The position numbers were made by a program, and so were the translations under genes. This document shows positions 18,409-27,773 of a stretch of 64,000 bases of DNA, piece by piece. Numbering within the stretch: position 1 is the first letter of the stretch; each line of letters begins with the position of its first letter. Location of the stretch: positions 1-64,000 of the forward strand of contig CAMIPB010000007.1 in assembly GCA_946223355.1 (NCBI GenBank), written 5' to 3'. The notes beneath the pieces were generated by a model. The model saw nothing but the letters and a program-made list of their open reading frames with translations. It was not told the origin of the DNA and ran no database searches. Source of the DNA: an uncultured Corynebacterium sp. (GTDB taxonomy: Bacteria; Actinomycetota; Actinomycetes; Mycobacteriales; Mycobacteriaceae).

Positions 18409-19137
18409 GTGCAAAATATTATTGACTGGGTAGTTAATCTGATGGGGCTCCTTGGCGCTCCTGGCGTGGGCATCGCTATCTTTTTAGAAAGTGTTTTTCC
18501 GCCCATCCCGTCCGAGGTTGTCCTTCCATTGGCAGGTTTCACCGTCTCTCGCGGGGAGATGGGCTTTGTAGCGGCTTTAGTATGGTCCACGCTCGGTTCG
18601 GTGTTAGGTGCGCTGGTGTTGTATTGGATTGGTGCAGCAATCGGGGCACGTCGTTTGTACAACATCGCGGAAAAGATGTGGCTGGTGGAAGGCAATGACG
18701 TCACCCGTTCGTTGATGACTTTTGATAAACACGGAACCGCGTCTGTGTTTTTCGGCCGCTTCATCCCCGGCGTGCGATCTTTGATTTCCATCCCTGCGGG
18801 TGTGGACCGCATGCCACTGGCTAAGTTCACGTTGTGGACTGCTGCGGGTTCGCTTATTTGGAATGCGGTTTTAATCGCTTTAGGTTTTTGGCTTGGAGAC
18901 GCTTACGAAAAGGTAGGCCACGTTATTGATCAATATTCCACCGTGGTTTATGTTCTGCTCGCTATTGTGCTTCTAGTAGTTTTAGTTTCTCTCATTCGCC
19001 GTGAGCTGCGGCGTCGAAAAGCCCCAGAGGCTGACCGTGATCTTGATGCGGAGAACAGGGTGCTGGATCAGTATGAGCGCAAGCATAAAAAGAACTCTGA
19101 CGGTCTTACTGACAATGCGGGGGAGGCTGACTCCTAA
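18409..19137 (+). CDS. DedA-family membrane protein
   Basis: 242 residues with the DedA/SNARE-associated pattern: an early E(S/N)xxPPIPSE loop (ESVFPPIPSEVVLPL at about 26-40), a GRFIPGVRS loop near 121 and a closing membrane segment before an Arg/Lys-rich cytoplasmic tail. DedA proteins are proton-driven lipid carriers, including undecaprenyl-phosphate or phosphatidylethanolamine flippases in other bacteria. The start is GTG at 18409, giving the typical family N-terminus. Its last 4 bp overlap the end of the convergent Nei gene. Confidence 0.88.
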   Translation: MQNIIDWVVNLMGLLGAPGVGIAIFLESVFPPIPSEVVLPLAGFTVSRGEMGFVAALVWSTLGSVLGALVLYWIGAAIGARRLYNIAEKMWLVEGNDVTRSLMTFDKHGTASVFFGRFIPGVRSLISIPAGVDRMPLAKFTLWTAAGSLIWNAVLIALGFWLGDAYEKVGHVIDQYSTVVYVLLAIVLLVVLVSLIRRELRRRKAPEADRDLDAENRVLDQYERKHKKNSDGLTDNAGEADS

Positions 19138-20000
19138 TAGTCGCTAAAAGGATGGGAAAAAGGTTGGCACCGTGGGCACGTCCAGATGATGCGCTCGAGT
19201 TCTCCTTCGTCGCCGCCGGCATCTACTCCGCCCAGAACGCTCTTTTCTATTAAGGTGCCGCACCTGCGGCATTTTTTGTTGTTTCTGCCAAACACGTAGC
19301 TGGTTTCCCCTGCTCGTTTGATGCCGGTGGTAACCCGTACGGGCGAAAACCGGTTAGCCCACATTATTTTGCGCGCAATATCTACCACGTGCGCGAGTTT
19401 CTCCGAACCAACCTCGCCCACCGTCTTTCTTGGATCAAGGCCGGCAATAAAGCAGGCTTCCACGCGGTACTCATTACCTATGCCTGCCAGATTCTTTTGG
19501 TCCAGCAGCGCCGCGCCGATGCTGCGATCAGGCCTACAAGCGATTCTGCTCAGTGCCTCCGCACGGCCTTTTTCTTCCCAGTCTTCGGCGAGGATATCTG
19601 GCCCTAAATGCGCTATCTTCTCGCGGTAGCGACTAGCCGGATACACCTCAACGAATCCCAGTTCATGGCCGACCAGTTCGATATCGCGCGAGGTGCTGGC
19701 CAGCTGCAACACCACTCGTGCGGTGTGCCCCGGTTTGCGCCAGCGATCTCCTGCGTAGTGGATAGCCCACGTGCCTTCCATCTTCAGATGCGTGTGCAGG
19801 ATTAGTCCTTCACTGGGCTCACCCGCATGAGCAAAATGCATGAACAGGTGCTTGCCGTATGGCCACACAGCTTGAACTGTCAGGCCGTCAAACCGTGCTG
19901 TTGCGTAGCGCGGAACTCGCATTTGGCTGTGGCTTACTTCCCGGCCTTTCATAAACTGCAGTTTGTTTGCCAACTGCAGAACAGAATCACCCTCTGGCAT
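19134..20000 (-). CDS. nei: Fpg/Nei-family DNA glycosylase (endonuclease VIII type)
   Basis: 288 residues beginning MPEGDS, where the mature N-terminal Pro2 and Glu3 are the catalytic residues of the family. The middle helix-two-turn-helix region carries QKNLAGIGNEYRVEACF, and a C-terminal zinc finger has CRRC and CPRC pairs. The enzyme excises oxidised pyrimidines and cuts the abasic site. In M. tuberculosis nei2 (Rv3297) neighbours lhr (Rv3296). Here lhr is the next-but-one gene on the same strand, with lldD in between, which supports the nei2 assignment and a shared DNA-repair role. Confidence 0.93.
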   Translation of the reverse strand: MPEGDSVLQLANKLQFMKGREVSHSQMRVPRYATARFDGLTVQAVWPYGKHLFMHFAHAGEPSEGLILHTHLKMEGTWAIHYAGDRWRKPGHTARVVLQLASTSRDIELVGHELGFVEVYPASRYREKIAHLGPDILAEDWEEKGRAEALSRIACRPDRSIGAALLDQKNLAGIGNEYRVEACFIAGLDPRKTVGEVGSEKLAHVVDIARKIMWANRFSPVRVTTGIKRAGETSYVFGRNNKKCRRCGTLIEKSVLGGVDAGGDEGELERIIWTCPRCQPFSHPFSDY

Positions 20001-20029
20001 GTATCCATTGTGCCATTAACACTGTGCCA

Positions 20030-21256
20030 TTAGCACTGTGTCCACGGCGTGATGATGTGCTCCCGGCGAATCTCCGACGGACGCTCCACGCCCAACAACT
20101 GCATGGTGTTGGTCAACTCAGCTGTAAGTAACTCGATTACGCGCTCGACTCCCTCGCAGCCACCAGCCATAAGCCCATAGAGATACGCTCGGCCTACAAG
20201 TACAAAGTCCGCGCCTAAAGCCAATGCAGTGGCAATATCTGCACCTGACATGATCCCGGAGTCATAGATAATCTCCACGTCGTCCCCAACCGCCGCGCGT
20301 ATCTGCTCCAGCGCCCGCATAGGGTTGACCATCTGATCGAGCTGGCGTCCACCGTGACTGGAAACCTCAATACCGTCTGCTCCAATATCTAGGCACCTCT
20401 TCGCATCCTCCGGAGAAACCACGCCCTTGACGAACATCTTACCCGGCCACTCACCCCGCACCCATTCCAGGTCCTCCCAGTTAAGCGACGGATCAAACAT
20501 GGAATTGATCAGGTGTCGCAGCGTGCCCGTGGTGGAGGTCAATGAAGCGAAGGTCACGGGCTCGGTGGTCAGAAAGTTGAACCACCACTCGGGGCGCCAG
20601 GCGGCGTCGATAAGCGTGCCTGCCGTCAGGCGTGGCGGGATGCGCATACCGTTGCGTTCATCGCGTAAACGTTTACCGGCGACTGGCGTATCCACGGTAA
20701 CCAGCAAGGTATCGAAGCCGTTGTTCCACGCGCGCTTCAGTACGCCACGGTTGGCTTCTTTGTCTTCCCACATATACAACTGGAAAAATCGGCGGCCGTT
20801 CCCGGAGACTCGTGCCACCTCTTCGATAGACCGGGTACCCATCGTGGATAAGCCGAAGGGAATGCCGGCGTTACGTGCTGCCGTCGCGCCCGCATCCTCT
20901 CCTTCCGCATGCATAAATCGAGTAAATCCAGTTGGTGCGATACCAAAGGGGCGCGTAGAGGTGCCGCCCGCGATTTTGGTGGTGAGATCCACTTTGTCCG
21001 CTCCGTTGAGTACGGAAGGGACAAAACGGGTTGCACGGAAGGCCGCACGCGTTTCATCGTGTGTTTCCTCGCGCATCGCGGCTCCGTCAACGTAGTCAAA
21101 CGCGGGCTTCGGGGTGCGTCGCTGGGCAATCTTTCGCAGATCAGTGATGTCTGTTGCCTTTGCCAATCGCGCTGCCCGACGATCCAGTGTGGGCGGTTCG
21201 AAACGCATGATGTTTCTCAGTTCACCTACATCTGGCAGCTGACGTTTGAGTTTCAT
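20030..21256 (-). CDS. lldD: FMN-dependent L-lactate dehydrogenase (quinone-linked)
   Basis: 408 residues of the alpha-hydroxy-acid oxidase family. The FMN barrel shows the start motif FDYVDGAA (53-60), FGIAPTG near 104, QLYMWEDKE near 159, and the catalytic His301 in SSHGGRQLDQ, followed by DSGIMSG and LGADFVLVGRAYLYG. It oxidises L-lactate to pyruvate at the membrane. It is nearer in length and motifs to mycobacterial LldD2 than to glycolate oxidases, but substrate cannot be proven from sequence. It lies 29 bp upstream of nei on the same strand. Confidence 0.88.
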   Translation of the reverse strand: MKLKRQLPDVGELRNIMRFEPPTLDRRAARLAKATDITDLRKIAQRRTPKPAFDYVDGAAMREETHDETRAAFRATRFVPSVLNGADKVDLTTKIAGGTSTRPFGIAPTGFTRFMHAEGEDAGATAARNAGIPFGLSTMGTRSIEEVARVSGNGRRFFQLYMWEDKEANRGVLKRAWNNGFDTLLVTVDTPVAGKRLRDERNGMRIPPRLTAGTLIDAAWRPEWWFNFLTTEPVTFASLTSTTGTLRHLINSMFDPSLNWEDLEWVRGEWPGKMFVKGVVSPEDAKRCLDIGADGIEVSSHGGRQLDQMVNPMRALEQIRAAVGDDVEIIYDSGIMSGADIATALALGADFVLVGRAYLYGLMAGGCEGVERVIELLTAELTNTMQLLGVERPSEIRREHIITPWTQC

Positions 21257-21491
21257 TCCGCACCTTTCAATTCAAAACTTGGGTCTATCCAAAACGTAGG
21301 TCCACTTTATTCATTGACCCTTCCAATTTGCAGCATATTTTCCCACACCACACATATTATGCAGACTATACCCCTTCCCCTCACTGAAATCACGCCCTCT
21401 CACCAAACCCACTCCCCTCCTCAATAGCAATCCATGAGTCAGCGCGGACCTCTGTTTCCGCACGACCCCGTCACGATCCACTGCGCCGGCG
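21257..21491. other. Gene-free stretch upstream of lldD
   Basis: About 235 bp between the lldD start and the first hairpin repeat. It is pyrimidine-rich on the plus strand (repeated CCC/CTC words at 21371-21420) and carries no convincing frame. The lldD promoter should lie here, reading leftwards, but I cannot place its boxes with confidence. Confidence 0.4.
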
Positions 21492-21783
21492 GAACGGTTC
21501 CTAGCCAATTTGCCACCGCAAGCTCCCCTTCACCCACGAAAGTGGCTCACAACCGTTCACCAGCAAACGGCACGCCCACTCCATGGCAATCTGCATAACA
21601 CGGCATAGCGACGACGCAACCACCAACGCAAACCTACGAGGCGACCACACGACTCCTCCCAACCATGGGCGAACGGTTCCTAGCCAATTAGCCGCAGAAA
21701 GCTCGTCACCGCCCACCAAAGTGGCTCACAACCGTTCACCAGAAAGGCAAAGGGACCGGGCGAACGGTTCCTAGCCAATTAGG
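21492..21783. repeat. Three copies of a GAACGGTT...AACCGTTC hairpin repeat
   Basis: The 19-bp word GAACGGTTCCTAGCCAATT occurs identically at 21492-21510, 21671-21689 and 21762-21780. In the first two copies a right arm AAGTGGCTCACAACCGTTC follows (21540-21558 and 21719-21737), which is the inverse complement of the left arm at 15 of 19 positions. Each full unit is thus a 67-bp imperfect hairpin closed by a variable loop of about 29 bp. The third copy is a left arm only and ends 11 bp before the lhr stop codon. No transposase, CRISPR-like spacing or coding frame is associated. It may act as a terminator/RNA element for lhr, a REP-like element or a remnant of a small mobile repeat. Confidence 0.8.
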
Positions 21784-21791
21784 CCGGAGCG

Positions 21792-24700
21792 TTAAGTGCG
21801 GCGACGGAACCCTCCCCCAGGATTACGGTGCGGGCCGGCAGGGCCGGTGGGGCCGGCAGCGTCGTCGAAGCTGAGCTCTGTGGTCTCGTCTGTGAATGGG
21901 GGCTGGGGGTCCGGGAGATCCGCAAGAGCTTCGTGAACGCTGCGCCCGCGAAGCCCAGCACCGCCAGAACCAGCACCGCCAGAACCAGCACTGCCAGAAC
22001 CAGCACCGGACCCCCAAGCACCCCGGGCACTGCCGGAGGCACGGAAAATCTTCACCCCGCGCGGGGTGAGCCCGGCACCAGCAGCGCGAAGGAGTGTTGA
22101 CCACTCAGAGTCGAAGGCGGACTGACCGTCAATCTTTTCAATGACCAATGGAGATATCCGGCCGGCGGTCACGAGTTCCTGCAAGGCGTGCACCACTAAT
22201 TCGGCGACGTCCTCGCGCTTAACGCCGCTGGGTAGTTCCCCTTCGAAGGTGTGCAGAGTCCGACCACCGCGGGTGAGGTGCGCGATGAGTAGGCCGTCGG
22301 CAAGCACGACGAGTGCGCCAGCGCCACGAGTAAGGTTGCCGGTGGCCTCGGGCCACGGCAGGGCCGCGCCGTAGGGGTTTGCGGGATCGGCGGCGGCAAG
22401 CACATAAACCACAGGGTCAGTCGTGCCAGACGGCCAGCCGCCCACGTCGGGACTATCACCGTTGCCGCGTAGCCGGTCGATGAGCGCAGGCGTGGAGAAC
22501 TGGGCAGCACCCAGCCCTTCCACGACATAACCACGCAGGGCTTTGCCGGATTCTTCAAAACCGCTCAAGACCTTGTACGCCAATGCGAATCCACCAATGA
22601 CGTTTTCTGCCTGCACGCTGCCGCGCGTAACCACGCCGTAGCGGTCCAGCCATGCCTCACCATGTGCTAGCGAGCGCGCGGTGGCCTCAACCGCAGGTTG
22701 GACAGCAAGCGCCCAGCGGCCCGTCATATCAGGCGGGGTTGGCTGCACGCCTGAACTCGCGGAATTCTGTGCCTGTGCGAACGATGTCCGCCCCATTCGC
22801 AGCCGCGAGCGGGTGGGGCGACGCTTGGCGCGATGCGCGGCACTTCCGGAACGCTTGCCACCAGACGTTGTCGCTGCCCCTACTGACAACCGCGTGCGCA
22901 GCGGCGCAAAGGTGTCAGGAGCAACCACACCGGCATCAACCAAGTCCCACAAAGCAGTGCGGATATCCTCGACTGTTGCCTGCCCGGCAAGCTCGCGCGA
23001 AAGGTCATTAAACAAGAACCCACCGCCCCGGCGCAGGATGTCCACGATGGCGGCTTGCACGGTAGAAAGCTGGGGCTCTTCCACTTGTTCTGGCGCCAGT
23101 TGCGCAGCGAAATCAGCAGGTAGCAGCATCACCCACGGGTCGGCAGTGCCTGCGGAACCCGCACCTTTAATCAAAATCTCACCATTTACCGTCAGCTCGT
23201 CCAGCATCAGCGGCGAATAATCCCCCACACGCGCAGGCAGCACCAAGTTTTCCCAGGCACTCACGGGTAGCCGCACACCGGCGAGCTGCTCTAGCACGGC
23301 AAACACACCGTCCGCGCCACGAAGCACTGGACGCTTGCCGACGCCCGCGACCTGCTGCCAGTCCGGCAAAAACCTTGCGAACGCAGACTGTGACACTGGC
23401 TCGGTCGCAGCACGTGCAGCGGCCAGCGACCGCGAGCGGATAAGCTTTAGCACCTCCGCCGAGCAGTATTCCTGCTCTTCGATTCCCTGTCGGAAGCGTC
23501 CTTCCACGAGCACCGCGCCGCCAGAACTAGCGCCAGCCCCACCAGCGAGCGTGCCGACAACCCCGTGCGCCACGGACACGGACAAGCCGAAGGCATCTGC
23601 AACATCGCGCACGATAAAAGGGCCGCGGGTGCGCGCCCACCTAGATACGAGCTGCTCAAGTGCGTCGGTGACTGGTTCTACCTGCGCGGCAACCCCGGGT
23701 GGTACGGGTACGCCTAGGCCATCGCGAAGCAAGGGCGCGTCTAAGGTTTGCGCTAGATGTTCGCGCCCGCCGATGCGCACGTACATCGCGCGGCCAGCCT
23801 CAATCAGAGGCTGCGGGTCTAGCCGCTGCTCGGTGTACAAATCCAGCTCATCCAGAGGCAATGGTCCCAGAATACGCAGTGCATCGGCGAGTTCTTCGCG
23901 GGTGCGCGCGCGGCGGCCGTCGGCAAGCCTGCGGACTTGCAAGTGGACTTCGGCGATGACCTCGGCGTCGAGAAGCTCGCGCAGCTCCACAGTGCCCAGC
24001 AGTTTAGCCAGCAACGCCGGGTCCAAAGCGAGCGCGGCGGCACGTTTTTCTGCCAGTGGTGAATCGCCCTCGTACATAAACGCGCCGGTGTAATTGAATA
24101 ACAATGTGGACGCGAAAGGCGAAGGCTGGTCAGTGGTGACCTCCACGACACGCACCCGCCGGTGGTGCAACTCCTCCATCACGTTGGTCAGCGCCGGTAA
24201 GTCGTAAACGTCCTGGACACACTCGCGCACGGTTTCCAAGATGATGGGGAACGTAGGATATTTCCGCGCTACATCTAGCAATTGCTCGGCACGCTGGCGC
24301 TGTTGCCACAGCGGAGCCCGTTTGCCTGGGTTGCGCCGCGGCAAAAGCAGTGCCCTGGCTGCGCATTCTCTAAACCGGGAGGCAAACAGGGCGGAGTTGC
24401 CTACCTGCTCGGTCACGATGTCTGCTATCTCGTCTGGGTCGAAGACAAACAGCATTCCCGACGGCTCCACATCAGTCTCAGGCAGACGCAGCACAATGCC
24501 GTCATCGCCGGCCACGGCTTGGGCATCCATGCCGGTTTCCTCAGCTACCCGCTTGCCCACCGCCAGCGCCCACGCGGCATTTACGCCGCGCCCAAATGGC
24601 GTGTGCAAAATAACGCGCCAATCGCCGAGCTCATCCCTAAACCGCTCCAGCACCAGCGTCTTTTCATCCGGTACCACCCCAGTAGCTTCAGCTTGTTCGC

Positions 24701-26963
24701 GGATATACGCCACCGCATTATCGCGCGCGCGAGCATCCAAATCTGGCAGCAAATCCGCTACCGCCTCAGCACCAGTACCTTCTGTGGTGTCCAGGCTTTC
24801 CGACGTCGCCTGCACCGCTCGCCGAAATTCCCCTAACGCCACACCGAGCTCAAAAGGTCTACCGGCCTGGTCACCGTTCCAAAACGGCAATCTTCCGGTA
24901 TGCCCCGGCGCGGGTGTAACTATGACCTGGTCACGGGTGATGTCTTCAATCCGCCATGATGACGCACCGAGAGTAAACACATCGCCCACGCGCGATTCGT
25001 AGACCATTTCCTCATCCAGCTCACCAACCCGGCGCGGCGCGCCACCAGCGCCAGAACTACTGCCAGCACCAGGTTCGCCGGTTCCCGCCAGGAACACTCC
25101 GAACATTCCGCGGTCTGGAATCGTGCCGCCGGACGTCACTGCCACCCGCTGAGCACCGGGGCGAGCAGTCATAAGACCTGTGATGCGGTCATAGACCACG
25201 CGGGGGCGCAGTTCTGCGAAATCTGTGGACGGGTACACACCACTGACCAGGTCAATCACGGAATCAAATACCTCACGTGACAACTCCCGGTAAGGCCACG
25301 CTCGGCGCACCTGCTCAAACCAGTCGTCCACGTGCAGCGCGCCGGGGTTTTCCTGCGCACTGCTCGTGCTTATCGATGCCGCTGCCACTGCAGCCACGGT
25401 CTGCTGAGCGAGCACATCCAACGGGTTGACCGGGGTGTGTAGTTTTTCAATCAGCCCTTCGCGCATTCGGCTGACGGTGAGCGCCGACTGCACCAAGTCT
25501 GCACGATGTTTGGGGTAAAACGACCCCTGGGACACCGCTCCCACCGTGTGCCCGGCTCGGCCTACGCGCTGTAATCCGGACGCAACTGACGGCGGCGATT
25601 CCACCTGCACCACCAAATCGACCGCGCCCATGTCAATGCCCAACTCCAGCGACGACGTGGCTACCACTGCGCGCAGCTCGCCTGCTTTGAGCATATTTTC
25701 CGTTTGTGCACGTTCGTCTTTGGACACCGAACCATGGTGCGCCCGGGCAATCAGCGCCGGGGCCTGACCCACGGTATCTACTTGCTTCATGAGCTGTGCT
25801 GGGTCGCGCCGTTTGGTTGCTGCTAATGCGTCCGGGTCATGTTCTTGTGCGTAGAGCTCGTTGATCCGCGAGGTTAAGCGTTCTGCGGTACGCCGCGAAT
25901 TCACGAACACGAGCGTGGAGCGATGCTCCATGATTTCGCGGTAGAGCTCTTCTTCAATAAATGGCCAGATGGACTTCGCCGTGGGCAGCGCGGATTCTGC
26001 TGCGACAGGGAGCGCGCCACCACCAGGTGCATCGCCGCCGTCGATAGGCGCGTCTCCGCCGTCGATAGGCGACGTGATCCCCAGCGGGTCGTCGACGGTG
26101 AACTCGCCGATAGTGGATGCAGCTTCCGGGGTGGGCAGATCACTCATGTCGTCGACGGGAACGTGGACGTCCAGCTGCCAGCGTTTCTCGCCGGGTGGGG
26201 CTATGATCTCTACGGGGCGTTCGCCGCCCAGAAAGTTGGCCACCGCCTCGAGCGGGCGCACCGTAGCGGATAGCCCTACCCGCTGGAACCCTCCAGTCAG
26301 TTCCTCCAGTCGTTCCAAGGTCAGCGCCAGATGCACGCCCCGTTTGGTGCCTGCAAGCGCGTGGATTTCATCGATGATGACGGTATCTACGGTTTTTAAT
26401 ATCCCTGCGGCTTTGGATGTGAGCATGAGGTAGGCGGACTCCGGCGTGGTGATCAACACATCCGGCGGCCTGCGGACCTGGCGGTTGCGTTCTGCTTGCG
26501 GGGTATCGCCTGAGCGCACTCCGATGGAAATGTCTGGTTCGTCCATTCCCAGCCGGTTTGCCACCCGCGCGATTCCGGTCAGTGGCACGCGCAGGTTGCG
26601 CTCTACGTCCACGCCCAGAGCCTTGAGCGGCGAGATGTATAGCACCCGCACGCCTTCTGATGTTCCAGACGCCTTATCGGAGCTGCCGACGCCCGGCAGG
26701 GCCAGCTGTCCGTCGCGCTCCACCAGGTTGTTGAGCGCCCACAAAAACGCGGCGAGAGTTTTACCCGAGCCGGTGGGAGCGACGACAAGGGCATGAGCAC
26801 CGCTGGAGATTGCTTCCCAGGCCCCTTCTTGGACAGGCGTAGGCGCAGCGAAGACCTCCTTAAACCAGGTGGCTACTTGTGGCCGGAATTTTCCCAGCAC
26901 GCTACTAGCTGGGTCACCAGTCACGTCACCAGTCACGTCACTAGCCATGCCACTGCCTCCCAT
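21792..26963 (-). CDS. lhr: Lhr-type large ATP-dependent helicase
   Basis: Up to 1,723 residues, longer than the roughly 1,500 of mycobacterial Lhr. N-terminal helicase core: Walker A APTGSGKT (about 60), DEIH in VIIDEIHALAGTKRG, SATVRP and the motif VI QRVGRAGH. Then come the Lhr winged-helix and beta-barrel parts and the long Lhr C-terminal domain. Lhr is a 3'-5' translocase induced by DNA damage. The ATG at 26963 and one 15 nt later are both possible. Three low-complexity inserts look like repeat expansions: a DVTGDVTGD start, an IDGGDAP duplication near residue 290-310 and a Gly/Ser/Ala run near the end (DNA 21957-22015). Confidence 0.93.
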   Translation of the reverse strand: MGGSGMASDVTGDVTGDPASSVLGKFRPQVATWFKEVFAAPTPVQEGAWEAISSGAHALVVAPTGSGKTLAAFLWALNNLVERDGQLALPGVGSSDKASGTSEGVRVLYISPLKALGVDVERNLRVPLTGIARVANRLGMDEPDISIGVRSGDTPQAERNRQVRRPPDVLITTPESAYLMLTSKAAGILKTVDTVIIDEIHALAGTKRGVHLALTLERLEELTGGFQRVGLSATVRPLEAVANFLGGERPVEIIAPPGEKRWQLDVHVPVDDMSDLPTPEAASTIGEFTVDDPLGITSPIDGGDAPIDGGDAPGGGALPVAAESALPTAKSIWPFIEEELYREIMEHRSTLVFVNSRRTAERLTSRINELYAQEHDPDALAATKRRDPAQLMKQVDTVGQAPALIARAHHGSVSKDERAQTENMLKAGELRAVVATSSLELGIDMGAVDLVVQVESPPSVASGLQRVGRAGHTVGAVSQGSFYPKHRADLVQSALTVSRMREGLIEKLHTPVNPLDVLAQQTVAAVAAASISTSSAQENPGALHVDDWFEQVRRAWPYRELSREVFDSVIDLVSGVYPSTDFAELRPRVVYDRITGLMTARPGAQRVAVTSGGTIPDRGMFGVFLAGTGEPGAGSSSGAGGAPRRVGELDEEMVYESRVGDVFTLGASSWRIEDITRDQVIVTPAPGHTGRLPFWNGDQAGRPFELGVALGEFRRAVQATSESLDTTEGTGAEAVADLLPDLDARARDNAVAYIREQAEATGVVPDEKTLVLERFRDELGDWRVILHTPFGRGVNAAWALAVGKRVAEETGMDAQAVAGDDGIVLRLPETDVEPSGMLFVFDPDEIADIVTEQVGNSALFASRFRECAARALLLPRRNPGKRAPLWQQRQRAEQLLDVARKYPTFPIILETVRECVQDVYDLPALTNVMEELHHRRVRVVEVTTDQPSPFASTLLFNYTGAFMYEGDSPLAEKRAAALALDPALLAKLLGTVELRELLDAEVIAEVHLQVRRLADGRRARTREELADALRILGPLPLDELDLYTEQRLDPQPLIEAGRAMYVRIGGREHLAQTLDAPLLRDGLGVPVPPGVAAQVEPVTDALEQLVSRWARTRGPFIVRDVADAFGLSVSVAHGVVGTLAGGAGASSGGAVLVEGRFRQGIEEQEYCSAEVLKLIRSRSLAAARAATEPVSQSAFARFLPDWQQVAGVGKRPVLRGADGVFAVLEQLAGVRLPVSAWENLVLPARVGDYSPLMLDELTVNGEILIKGAGSAGTADPWVMLLPADFAAQLAPEQVEEPQLSTVQAAIVDILRRGGGFLFNDLSRELAGQATVEDIRTALWDLVDAGVVAPDTFAPLRTRLSVGAATTSGGKRSGSAAHRAKRRPTRSRLRMGRTSFAQAQNSASSGVQPTPPDMTGRWALAVQPAVEATARSLAHGEAWLDRYGVVTRGSVQAENVIGGFALAYKVLSGFEESGKALRGYVVEGLGAAQFSTPALIDRLRGNGDSPDVGGWPSGTTDPVVYVLAAADPANPYGAALPWPEATGNLTRGAGALVVLADGLLIAHLTRGGRTLHTFEGELPSGVKREDVAELVVHALQELVTAGRISPLVIEKIDGQSAFDSEWSTLLRAAGAGLTPRGVKIFRASGSARGAWGSGAGSGSAGSGGAGSGGAGLRGRSVHEALADLPDPQPPFTDETTELSFDDAAGPTGPAGPHRNPGGGFRRRT

Positions 26964-26969
26964 TGGCGG

Positions 26970-26975
26970 TACGCT
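26970..26975 (+). promoter_or_regulatory. -10 box of a probably leaderless cysQ transcript
   Basis: TACGCT fits TANNNT and lies 8 nt before the cysQ ATG, with no ribosome-binding site in between. It sits in the 20-bp gap between the start codons of lhr and cysQ, so the -35 region lies inside the lhr coding sequence. Confidence 0.5.
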
Positions 26976-26983
26976 TTACAACT

Positions 26984-27742
26984 ATGACGTCCAAGCTTAG
27001 TGATTCGCGCCTGACTAACCACATCGCCATGGGCTGTGGCCAGATCCTCAAAGGTGTACGCGCCGGAGGCCTTCTCCGCGGCCAGCACCTGGGTGAGGCT
27101 GGCGACGAGCTCGCCCAAAACTGGATCGCCCGTGTGCTTAAAGAACACCGCCCGAATGACGGCTTTTTGTCCGAGGAAGCAGCAGATAACCTGGACCGCT
27201 TATCCAAGGATCGCGTGTGGATCGTCGATCCACTCGATGGCACTAAGGAGTTTGCCACTGGCCGTCAAGACTGGGCTGTGCACATCGCGCTGGTAGAAGA
27301 TGGCGTGCCTACGCATGCGGCCGTCGGCTTGCCTGACCTGGGGCAGACGTTTACCTCTTCTGATGCTCGCGCGGTGACCGGCCCGCTGTCTAGAAAGTTC
27401 GTTGTCTCCCACAACCGTCCTCCTGCAGTAGCCGGCTACGTTGCGGAAAAGCTGGGCTTTGAAGAAGTTGCAATCGGCTCCGCAGGCGCGAAGGCCATGC
27501 ACGTGTTGCTCGGCGATTTTGACGGCTACATCCACGCTGGTGGCCAATACGAGTGGGATCAGGCCGCACCGGTGGGCGTGGCGATGGCCGCGGGATTGCA
27601 TTGCTCCCGTCTGGATGGCTCACCCATTAAATTCAATAATGAGGATACCTACATGCCGGATTTGGTGGTCTGCCGCAAGGAACTAGCTGATGACATCCTT
27701 GGCCACGCAGCACAGTTCCTGCAAGATAACGGCAAATACTGA
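26984..27742 (+). CDS. cysQ: 3'(2'),5'-bisphosphate nucleotidase / PAPS phosphatase
   Basis: 252 residues of the inositol-monophosphatase superfamily. Metal ligands appear in order: GFLSEEAADN (about 64), WIVDPLDGTKEF (about 79-90) and YEWDQAAP (about 193). CysQ hydrolyses PAP/PAPS and recycles sulphate-assimilation by-products; the corynebacterial orthologue sits in front of thyA and folA as here. ATG at 26984 is chosen; the frame also opens at 26963 but that overlaps the lhr start. The start codons of lhr and cysQ are only 20 bp apart, head to head. Confidence 0.87.
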   Translation: MTSKLSDSRLTNHIAMGCGQILKGVRAGGLLRGQHLGEAGDELAQNWIARVLKEHRPNDGFLSEEAADNLDRLSKDRVWIVDPLDGTKEFATGRQDWAVHIALVEDGVPTHAAVGLPDLGQTFTSSDARAVTGPLSRKFVVSHNRPPAVAGYVAEKLGFEEVAIGSAGAKAMHVLLGDFDGYIHAGGQYEWDQAAPVGVAMAAGLHCSRLDGSPIKFNNEDTYMPDLVVCRKELADDILGHAAQFLQDNGKY

Positions 27743-27760
27743 TTCTTCCCGCACTCCCAC

Positions 27761-27766
27761 TAGACT
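27761..27766 (+). promoter_or_regulatory. -10 box of a probably leaderless thyA transcript
   Basis: TAGACT is followed by 7 nt and then the thyA ATG, and there is no Shine-Dalgarno sequence. The spacing is that of leaderless promoters common in corynebacteria. It would give thyA-folA-mrx1 a promoter of its own besides read-through from cysQ. Confidence 0.55.
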
Positions 27767-27773
27767 GGCGCAC

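Noticed and set aside
21492..21783. Reading the repeats as a CRISPR array
   Set aside because: Distances between copies are 179 and 91 bp, arms are inverted within each unit, and there are no cas genes nearby.
23335..24093. A 252-codon plus-strand frame opposite lhr
   Set aside because: Antisense shadow of a G+C-rich gene, with Arg/Ser/Pro-rich composition typical of such shadows.
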